NCBI GenBank assembly: GCA_964459205.1
Contig: CAYWKJ010000045.1
Span: 1 to 7,755 of the forward strand
Length of the DNA stretch: 7,755 nucleotides
DNA from: JABJMC01 sp964459205
Lineage (GTDB): Bacteria; Patescibacteriota; Gracilibacteria; UBA1369; UBA12473
Reading direction: 5' to 3'
The translations under genes were made by a program, and so were the position numbers. Below are positions 1 to 6,199 of this stretch, one piece after another. Below the pieces are notes generated by a model. The model searched no databases, was not told where the DNA came from, and worked only from the letters and a program-made list of their open reading frames with translations. The stretch's first letter is position 1. Each line of letters begins with the position of its first letter.

Positions 1-807
1 ATTTGAATTAAACGCGGATTCAAAATCATTATCATTTATTAAATCCTCGCCATACTCATCTCCGATATTAGGATTTGTAGAAATTAATAAATGATTATCC
101 TCGGTAATGCCCATTATGAGGCTAAGAGTTAGCCAATTTTCTGGGACACGAATAGCAAAAGGATTATCTGTTTCTTCTTCTATTAAGCCAACCGTTATTA
201 CACTAAAATTGCCACCTAACATCTCCTCTTCCTCTACAGTGATAGTGACTTCGCTGTCTTCGCTATTTTCAACTTCTTCAACAATGATATTAATTAAATC
301 TTGGGCTAAATCCTCTTCGCCACTAACATCAATTAAAACATTCCAGCTAGGCAAAAGTTCGTCAGTATCATTAACAAGCACGGCCGCGCCATTGCTTAAA
401 AGAGGGATCAAATAATCACTCATGCTAACACCCAAAGCATCTCTAAAATCAGAATCAAATTCTGCGGTAGATTCGTCAATTCCTTCAACCGAATTCCAAG
501 CTTCACCAAAATTAAATCCTTCTAAATAAAGAATTGGATTACTGCTGGGCATAAGTTCGTATAAATATGGAACACCCATGTTGTCGCTGTAATCTAGGCC
601 AAGAGCAGCCAAAGCATCTTCATTAGTGATTACGTGTTCTTGAAAAGACATTCCTATTCTAGTTTGGCTTAAAGAAAAACCAACTGATTCAAAAGCTTCC
701 AAGACCGTATCTTCAGATTCAAGATCAGAAACGGAATCTAGCCCAACATCATTTAAAAGGGACTCTAAGTCTACAAAAGCGCTTAAGAAATAATCATTTA
801 AAAACTC
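1..807 (-). CDS. DUF3352-like secreted protein, interior fragment (both ends missing)
   Basis: Reading the minus strand from about 807 down to 1 gives about 269 codons without a stop, running off the window edge. The sequence resembles DUF3352 proteins, exported proteins of unknown function. Recognisable stretches are LMPSSNPILYLEGFNFGEAW, then SDYLIPLLSNGAAVLVND, then WNVLIDVSGEEDLAQDLI, and near the end GITEDNHLLISTNPNIGD. These match the family pattern of an aliphatic strand, a helix, and a 'view-and-test' strand ending in a displayed-value motif. The protein is very acidic and has no membrane segment in the visible part. No plausible start exists at the right end: the frame stays open to a stop at 861-859, but the codons beyond about 811 are antisense to SLH coding sequence. 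The first in-frame ATG is at 651 and the first TTG at 702, both inside conserved-looking sequence. The true N-terminus (signal peptide or lipobox expected) is therefore missing. Family assignment is by pattern recognition and is moderate; that the frame is coding is more secure. Confidence 0.7.
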
Positions 808-820
808 ATTGACAGACTTT
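790..820. other. Junction between two head-to-head truncated genes (rearrangement or assembly chimera)
   Basis: To the left, minus-strand coding sequence (DUF3352-like) begins abruptly. To the right, plus-strand coding sequence (SLH) begins abruptly. No start codon with a leader, promoter or ribosome site lies between them. The two frames can each be extended plausibly into the same dozen bases (about 800-811), so the exact crossover cannot be placed and may sit in a short shared sequence. A natural divergent gene pair would have an intergenic promoter region and two signal peptides; neither is present. An inversion endpoint in the genome, or a fold-back chimera from amplification or assembly, would each explain it. 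The two fragments could come from one surface protein or from two different ones. Confidence 0.6.
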
Positions 821-1378
821 GAAGATGTCTCACCAAGCGAATGGTACAGTGAAGATGTTTATTTCCTCTCCACCACCGGCGTAGTTACGGGCTACGGCGA
901 TGAAACATATCAACCTAGTGGCGATATAACTCGGGCAGAGTTTTTGACCATGCTAATGCGAACCTTAGAAGAAGAAGGTTATGCCAGCGGAGATTGGAGT
1001 TGTTGGGATTGTGTGAGTTTTTCAGATGTTAATTATTATGATTGGTATGGACGTTATGTTTATAGCGCTGATGAGCTTGGAATTATTACCGGTTATGATG
1101 ATGGAACTTTTGAGCCAAATGCTTTAATTACACGCGCTGAGGCGGTTTCCATGATTGTTGGGGCTTTAGAAGTAGCAGACATTAACGCAGATATTGATAG
1201 CCGAGAAATGGCTGAATTTACGGATGTTAATAGCGATGATTGGTACTTTGAGGCTGTAGACACTGCTCGTCGATATCACATAGTAGAAGGTGTTACAGAA
1301 ACAACCTTTGAGCCAATGCGAAACTTAAATCGCGCCGAAAGCGCCAAAATGATTCGAATAACTCTCAATGTGATTTAG
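809..1378 (+). CDS. Three-SLH-domain C-terminus of a surface protein, 5' truncated
   Basis: This is a wall-anchoring module of three S-layer homology domains, which in other bacteria bind secondary cell-wall polymer and hold proteins on the outer surface. Numbered from the TTG at 809, the repeats lie at about 4-53, 71-120 and 137-186. Each begins F-x-D-V, has a W-Y pair, a G-(I/V)-(I/V)-x-G turn and a (T/N)-R-A-E helix start. The third is slightly degenerate (VEGVTETTFEP, then LNRAE). The linker between repeats 1 and 2 carries a CWDC pair (65-68). The protein ends three residues after repeat 3, as expected when the SLH triplet is C-terminal. The TTG start is not credible: there is no ribosome site, no signal peptide, and the first SLH domain begins three residues later. 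An in-frame TAA lies at 791-793. I read this as the end of a larger exported protein whose front is lost at the ~790-820 junction. An independent short SLH protein is unlikely, since it would not be exported. Confidence 0.85.
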   Translation: MTDFEDVSPSEWYSEDVYFLSTTGVVTGYGDETYQPSGDITRAEFLTMLMRTLEEEGYASGDWSCWDCVSFSDVNYYDWYGRYVYSADELGIITGYDDGTFEPNALITRAEAVSMIVGALEVADINADIDSREMAEFTDVNSDDWYFEAVDTARRYHIVEGVTETTFEPMRNLNRAESAKMIRITLNVI

Positions 1379-1433
1379 GAGGTTGTTGCCAGTCCAACTC
1401 GCCCCAGACTAAAAAAACCGCTATTCTTAAGAC

Positions 1434-3164
1434 ATGTTTAGCTCACGCCGCCTTATCAAGCACGCTCGCCAAAATCTTTTTCACCCTCATCGGTGGACAA
1501 AGAAAAAAATATTCCTGCATGCTTTTGCGGGGATGCTTTTGCTAGCTATTCTTTGGAGTGTTTCGGCGCTTGGGGCTCTGCGAACTTTCATTCCCAATAC
1601 TTTACAAATAACAGGTTGGCCAGGCACTACTCGTAATTACCTTATTCTTTTCCAAAACGATACCGAACTCCGCGCTACTGGTGGTTTTATTACAGCTTAT
1701 GCCTTGCTCGAATTCAAACACGGCCTACCAGCCGGCATCTCATTTAATGATGTTTATGGCTCCATTGACGATCACGATTACATCTCCCCTCCCTACCCCA
1801 TGGACGAATTGCTTGAAAAAAATTCCGATACTTATGCTGGTCATAGTTTCCGCGATTCTAATTACAATCCTAATTTCTTGGAGGCCAAAGACGAAATCCT
1901 GGAGTTCTTTCATATCACTTATTACGATACCGAAATAGATGGTGTTTTTACGGTTAATTTTTCTGTTTTGGAGGATGTTGTTGGCCTTTATGAACCAGTG
2001 AAAATCGATGGGCTCACTTTGACCGAAGAAAACCTTTTTGAAACTTTAGAAACCGCCGTATCAGATATTGATCGCCATAATTTAGAGGCCCTAAGTACCC
2101 GCAAGGATATTATTAAGGGGTTTGCATTTGGCACGCTTAAGGAAATGATTTTTTCACCTTGGCAGTGGCGCAATTTAAGTGATGTTATTACTCGTAATTT
2201 AAACGAAAAAGATATTCTTCTTTCCTTTGAAAAATCTTCTCTCGCTAAAAAGGTTGCCCACTATGGTTGGGACGGATCCTTTCCGGAGCCTGATCAAGAC
2301 AAGCCTACTGATCTCCTGGCTGTGAATGTTTCTAATTTTGGCGGCATGAAATCTGATCGTTATTTAACTCGTGAAGTGCATTACAATGTTGATTTGTCCG
2401 GACAAACCCCAACTGCCACCGCCGAAGTCACTCTCCGCCACAATGGTGATTACAATGTGCCTCTTAGCGGTGAATATAAGGGTTATGTTCGAGTTTTTGT
2501 GCCACAAGGAGCCATTCTCACCTCAGGCGATTCCGTCGAAGAATTAATTAAAAACTATGTTGGCTGGGGTGATATTGTTAGATTCTCACCCGGCGAAACC
2601 GCTACTTTTACTTACGAGATCGAGCTTAACTCCAGCACCATTGGTGACAATTTTTATAGTTTAGAACTTATCAAACAACCTGGTACAGAAAATGATTATT
2701 ACGAGGTCACAGTCAAAACTCCAGCCGGATCAACTCTCGAAAGTGATCAATTTGATGTCCGCGAAAACATTGCTTTTTTCAAAGACACCTTAAACGCTGA
2801 CCAAACTTTAGAACTTGAGATCTTCCCCGACGAGTCTGGTCCGCGCATTTTTTATCATGAATGCACCGCCCTTAACCAAATCGATATTGGGTTTGCCGAG
2901 GACTTAGATATTGATGCGGCCAGTGATCCACTTAATTACGAGATTATTGATTTAGACTACGCTAATACCGAAATAACAGATGAGATTTACGTAGATTACA
3001 TTGATGTTTGGGAAGGTCATGTTCGCCTTCACACTCGCGGCATGGATTATCAAGACGAGGAGCACTTTCAAATCCAGCTCCGCAATATTCGCGATACCAG
3101 CGGAAATTTAATCAGCCCAAATCCACGCACAATTACGGTGGTACAGAGGTTGGACGAAAATTAA
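1434..3164 (+). CDS. DUF4012 membrane-anchored surface protein with C-terminal Ig-like domain
   Basis: The 576-residue protein has a basic N-terminus (RR at 5-6, KKK at 23-25), then a single hydrophobic helix at about 27-49, so the rest should face outward. Residues about 60-300 match DUF4012, a family of unknown function common in Patescibacteria and some Gram-positives. Its hallmarks are present: YLILFQNDTELRATGGFI at 69-86, the FNDVYGS strand at 104-110, FRDSNYNPNF at 139-148, and the DGVFTVNFSVLEDVVGL stretch at 169-185. Residues about 310-465 are beta-rich without a family I can name. Residues about 468-570 look like a bacterial Ig-like fold of the SbsA type (IDIGFAEDLD, then IRDTSGNLISPNP). 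The ATG at 1434 is chosen because it puts the basic stretch just before the helix. No Shine-Dalgarno sequence is evident upstream; only TTAAG lies close. It starts 55 bases after the SLH stop and ends 46 bases before guaA on the same strand, so it may be cotranscribed with guaA. A role in cell-surface structure or polymer attachment is inference only. Confidence 0.85.
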   Translation: MFSSRRLIKHARQNLFHPHRWTKKKIFLHAFAGMLLLAILWSVSALGALRTFIPNTLQITGWPGTTRNYLILFQNDTELRATGGFITAYALLEFKHGLPAGISFNDVYGSIDDHDYISPPYPMDELLEKNSDTYAGHSFRDSNYNPNFLEAKDEILEFFHITYYDTEIDGVFTVNFSVLEDVVGLYEPVKIDGLTLTEENLFETLETAVSDIDRHNLEALSTRKDIIKGFAFGTLKEMIFSPWQWRNLSDVITRNLNEKDILLSFEKSSLAKKVAHYGWDGSFPEPDQDKPTDLLAVNVSNFGGMKSDRYLTREVHYNVDLSGQTPTATAEVTLRHNGDYNVPLSGEYKGYVRVFVPQGAILTSGDSVEELIKNYVGWGDIVRFSPGETATFTYEIELNSSTIGDNFYSLELIKQPGTENDYYEVTVKTPAGSTLESDQFDVRENIAFFKDTLNADQTLELEIFPDESGPRIFYHECTALNQIDIGFAEDLDIDAASDPLNYEIIDLDYANTEITDEIYVDYIDVWEGHVRLHTRGMDYQDEEHFQIQLRNIRDTSGNLISPNPRTITVVQRLDEN

Positions 3165-3210
3165 AACTTCATTTAAACTAGGATCACAATCTTTCACCAG
3201 TAGCTAATTT

Positions 3211-5028
3211 ATGGATAAAATCGCAGTTCTCGACTACGGAAGCCAGTACGCCCACTTAATTGCGAACCGCGCCCGTCGACTTGGTGTTTATTCCGAAATC
3301 TTGCCAGCTAACGCAACTCCGGATGAGCTCAAAGAATACAAAGCTTTAATTCTTTCTGGTGGACCGCAAAGCGTCCATGCCGAAGGTGGGCTTTCTTGTG
3401 ATCCGCAAATTTTGCACATGGGCATTCCAGTGCTAGGGATTTGTTATGGTCACCAAGTTTTAAGCCACGAGCTAGGCGGCAAAGTAGAAACCGGTGAAAA
3501 AGGCGAGTACGGCAAAGCAACTTTCACTCCATTAGACAAAGAAAATCTTCTTTTTGAAGGAATTAACGACAAAGAACAGGTTTGGATGAGCCATTTTGAT
3601 GAAGTTGCTGAAATTCCTGAGAGCGCCAAATTAATTGGATCAACTGAGGATTGCAAAAACGCGGCCGTTGATTATGGAAACAAACGCTGGAGTGTTCAAT
3701 TTCATCTTGAGGTCACGCACACGCCAAACGGCATGAAGATTCTCGACAATTTTTTAAGCCAGTGCGACTTAAAACGTGAATGGAGTTTAGACCAATTTAT
3801 CGAACAAGAACTCGGACGAATCAAAGACCAAGCCGGCGACCAAAACGTGTTTTTACTAATTAGCGGTGGTGTGGATTCCACCGTGGCTTTTATGTTGCTC
3901 GAAAAAGCCCTTGGCGCTGATCGTGTTTATGGACTTTTTGTGGATCACGGTTTAATGCGCAAAAACGAGGGAGCCGAGGTCAAAGCTTCACTCGAAAAAC
4001 TCGGCGTTACCAATCTCCATGTTTACCACGGCGAAGAAGAATTCCTAGGTGCTTTGGAAGGCGTTTATGAGCCCGAAGAAAAACGAAAAATCATTGGCGA
4101 CAAGTTCCTCGACGTTCAGCGCAAAGTGGCCGAAGAATTAAAATTAAATCCCGATGAATGGTTACTTGGCCAAGGTACAATTTATCCAGACACCATTGAA
4201 AGCGGCGGCACCAAACACGCTGACAAAATCAAAACGCATCATAACCGCGTGCCCCAAATCGAAGAACTAATTCGCCAAGGAAAAATCATCGAACCAATCA
4301 AAGAACTTTACAAAGACGAGGTCCGCGCTGTGGGCGAAAAGTTAGGCCTTGAATCCAAAATGGTGTGGCGTCACCCCTTCCCCGGACCCGGACTTGGCGT
4401 CCGATGTTTATGCGCGGCCGAAGAATCTCAAGTTCCAAATGCGTCGGAATTAGAATCAAAAATCAATGACTTGCTCGCCGGCAAAAACCTTACTTTAACA
4501 GCCAAAGTTTTACCGATCAAGTCCGTTGGCGTGCAGGGCGATGTCCGCTCGTATAGACACCCTGTCGTCTTGTCCGGACAAGCTGATTGGGCGCAGCTAG
4601 AAGCCATTTCCCCACAGCTGACTAACCGATTCACCGAAGTTAATCGTGTGCTTTATCATCTTCGTGACGAGGTCATTTCTGACTCCAAAGTAACTCCCGG
4701 ATTTAGCACCAAAGATCGTCTCGACCTCCTCCGCGAGGCCGACGCCATTGTCCAAAAATCTATTACCGAAGCGGACTTGCTCCGCGTGATTTGGCAGTTC
4801 CCAGTTGTACTTTTGCCGCTCTCAATTGCGACCGCAAATGGTCCTATCGCGGGCGAGTCAATTGTCCTCCGTCCTGTCTCCTCCGAGGAAGCCATGACTG
4901 CCAATTTCACCGAAATTGAATGGTCAATTGTGCACGCTATGACCGACAAAATCCTAGCCCTGCCCGGCGTATCAACTGTGTTCTATGATATAACCAACAA
5001 GCCGCCGGGCACCATCGAATGGGAGTAA
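3211..5028 (+). CDS. guaA: GMP synthase (glutamine-hydrolysing), long form
   Basis: This cytoplasmic enzyme converts XMP, ATP and glutamine to GMP. Residues 1 to about 190 are the class I glutamine amidotransferase: DYGSQY at 8-13, GGPQSV at 50-55, nucleophile Cys78 in GICYGHQ, and the His165/Glu167 pair in QFHLEV (the usual HPE reads HLE here). Residues about 191-395 are the ATP pyrophosphatase: P-loop SGGVDST at 218-224, VDHGLMR at 244-250, GQGTIYPDTIESG at 320-332, KTHHNR at 341-346, and HPFPGPGLGVR at 388-398. The dimerisation region ends in the family signature KPPGTIEWE. At 605 residues it is about 80 longer than the E. coli enzyme (525). The extra length follows GLGVR and carries a second dimerisation-like unit, LPIKSVGVQGDVRSY at 434-448 and EVNRVLYHL at 476-484, in the arrangement of human GMPS. 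The ATG gives MDKIAVLDYG, the normal family N-terminus. No Shine-Dalgarno site is visible upstream. All catalytic residues appear intact. Confidence 0.97.
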   Translation: MDKIAVLDYGSQYAHLIANRARRLGVYSEILPANATPDELKEYKALILSGGPQSVHAEGGLSCDPQILHMGIPVLGICYGHQVLSHELGGKVETGEKGEYGKATFTPLDKENLLFEGINDKEQVWMSHFDEVAEIPESAKLIGSTEDCKNAAVDYGNKRWSVQFHLEVTHTPNGMKILDNFLSQCDLKREWSLDQFIEQELGRIKDQAGDQNVFLLISGGVDSTVAFMLLEKALGADRVYGLFVDHGLMRKNEGAEVKASLEKLGVTNLHVYHGEEEFLGALEGVYEPEEKRKIIGDKFLDVQRKVAEELKLNPDEWLLGQGTIYPDTIESGGTKHADKIKTHHNRVPQIEELIRQGKIIEPIKELYKDEVRAVGEKLGLESKMVWRHPFPGPGLGVRCLCAAEESQVPNASELESKINDLLAGKNLTLTAKVLPIKSVGVQGDVRSYRHPVVLSGQADWAQLEAISPQLTNRFTEVNRVLYHLRDEVISDSKVTPGFSTKDRLDLLREADAIVQKSITEADLLRVIWQFPVVLLPLSIATANGPIAGESIVLRPVSSEEAMTANFTEIEWSIVHAMTDKILALPGVSTVFYDITNKPPGTIEWE

Positions 5029-5032
5029 GGCA
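5029..5032. other. 4-base gap between convergent stop codons, no separate terminator
   Basis: guaA stops with TAA at 5026-5028 and the phosphatase-kinase gene stops with TAA at 5035-5033 on the other strand. I see no GC-rich hairpin followed by a T-run in or next to the gap on either strand. Either termination uses sequence inside the opposing genes, or transcripts run into each other and could produce antisense RNA. Confidence 0.6.
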
Positions 5033-6178
5033 TTACATCAAAACCGACATCACAACCCCGGCTACCACCGGCACCAAAACATTGTCATCTAATTCAATGC
5101 CAATTTTTAAGTCCAAAGTTTCCACCAACATCGCGCAAAAGCTTCCAATCAGAGCCACGTGAAATGGTACAAAAAAGAACGCCGCCAATGTCCCGGCCGC
5201 CACTCCCAGCAAGGCCCCATCCACAGTTTTCTTTTTGTTATAAGGTAACCGTATTTCCCCAAAATACCTTCCAAAAATATTAGTCACCGAATCCCCTAAC
5301 GCCATCACGGCAATCGCCGCCATGGCCACTTCTTTTTCAAACAAAGCTACCGCCAGCAGCGCCCCCATTACCATAAAAAACGAACCCCTTCCTGGGAATC
5401 GTTTGCGATGATGCGGACGTTCAAAATAAAGCAGGATTGGCTCAATAATTGGCAGCTCCACAAATAAGCAAATCAGCGAAAGCAATCCACCAACCACAAC
5501 CGCCAGCAATAAAACTCCTGCCGTTAGTACATCTAAGTAAATCAAAAACACCATCAAAATCCCCAGCACCGCGTGCCCTACTTGGCGCCGCACCTCAAAC
5601 CGATCTTTAATATGCTTGCCTAACCACGCTGTAAAGCCGTGTTCTTTTTCTAAATAATACAAAAATGAACCAATCCAATATCCCAGTAATCCCCCCGCTA
5701 GAACATCACTTACATAATGCACTCCCACATAAACCCGCGAAAACGCTACCAGCCCCGCAAAAACCGCCCACAGCCACCAGTATTTTCGCAGCTTCTTACT
5801 CTTAAAAAAGGGCAGCGCCGCAAAAATAAAAGTCGAATGCATGCTTGGAAAAGAATAACCAGTCTCTCCTTTTAAGGGCATAATTTCCCACATTTCATAA
5901 GGTCGTGGCACTTGAAACCCCATCTTCAACAAATAGCTCGCCTCCAGTGCGGCCAAAAAAGCCAGCACTACCAAAATAAACTGTCTATTTAGGTTTTCTT
6001 CAAACAAAGCCACCCCAAACAAAATCACCCCAAAAATCAGCCCAAAATCAGTTAAAAACATCATAAATTCATCTAAAAATCCAATCCGATTTTCAGCCAC
6101 AAAAAACAACAAGTCCCGATCATAATAAAGCACGCCCAGCAACACCAAAAACCACAGTAAAAATCTCAAATGTTTCAT
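5033..6178 (-). CDS. PAP2 lipid phosphatase fused to SEC59/VTE5-like polyprenol kinase domain
   Basis: This is a 381-residue integral membrane protein with two enzyme signatures. The N-terminal half (about 1-175) is a PAP2 phosphatase with all three motifs: K85-x6-R92-P93, PSMH at 111-114 (usual PSGH), and S147-R148-x5-H154-x3-D158. Family members dephosphorylate lipid or polyprenyl phosphates or diphosphates. The C-terminal half (about 198-381) resembles CTP-dependent dolichol/phytol/diacylglycerol kinases: HHRKRFPGRGS at 256-266, ALGDSVTNIFGRYFG at 293-307, KKKTVDG at 315-321, and DDNVLVPVVAG near the end. About ten hydrophobic segments span the protein, with a soluble basic linker at about 176-200. 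One chain could thus remove phosphate from one lipid carrier and phosphorylate another, for example in undecaprenol recycling; the substrate is inferred. The ATG at 6178 precedes a typical first membrane helix. The gene starts 21 bases after the transglutaminase-like gene stops and probably shares its transcript. It converges on guaA with only 4 bases between stop codons. Confidence 0.88.
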   Translation of the reverse strand: MKHLRFLLWFLVLLGVLYYDRDLLFFVAENRIGFLDEFMMFLTDFGLIFGVILFGVALFEENLNRQFILVVLAFLAALEASYLLKMGFQVPRPYEMWEIMPLKGETGYSFPSMHSTFIFAALPFFKSKKLRKYWWLWAVFAGLVAFSRVYVGVHYVSDVLAGGLLGYWIGSFLYYLEKEHGFTAWLGKHIKDRFEVRRQVGHAVLGILMVFLIYLDVLTAGVLLLAVVVGGLLSLICLFVELPIIEPILLYFERPHHRKRFPGRGSFFMVMGALLAVALFEKEVAMAAIAVMALGDSVTNIFGRYFGEIRLPYNKKKTVDGALLGVAAGTLAAFFFVPFHVALIGSFCAMLVETLDLKIGIELDDNVLVPVVAGVVMSVLM

Positions 6179-6199
6179 GCGGTTATTCTATCACAACCC

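Noticed and set aside
107..415. Plus-strand open frame of about 100 codons, Ser/Thr-rich
   Set aside because: It is antisense to the DUF3352-like coding sequence; its low-complexity Ser/Thr content is what the reverse complement of GAA/GAT-rich coding sequence gives.
821..860. Direct repeat GAAGATGT at 821 and 851
   Set aside because: Both copies encode Glu-Asp-Val within the first SLH domain; eight bases is explained by codon use in an acidic protein and there is no further repeat array.
1390..1420. Possible terminator after the SLH gene (AGTC...GACT followed by an A-run)
   Set aside because: The stem is only 4 base pairs and the tract after it is A, not T, on the coding strand, so it does not fit an intrinsic terminator on either strand.
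3165..3210. Possible promoter between the DUF4012 gene and guaA
   Set aside because: I find no pair of -35 and -10 elements at proper spacing; readthrough from the upstream gene or a leaderless start are equally likely.
4428..4949. Minus-strand open frames within guaA
   Set aside because: They overlap fully conserved guaA coding sequence and show no domain or composition typical of a real protein.
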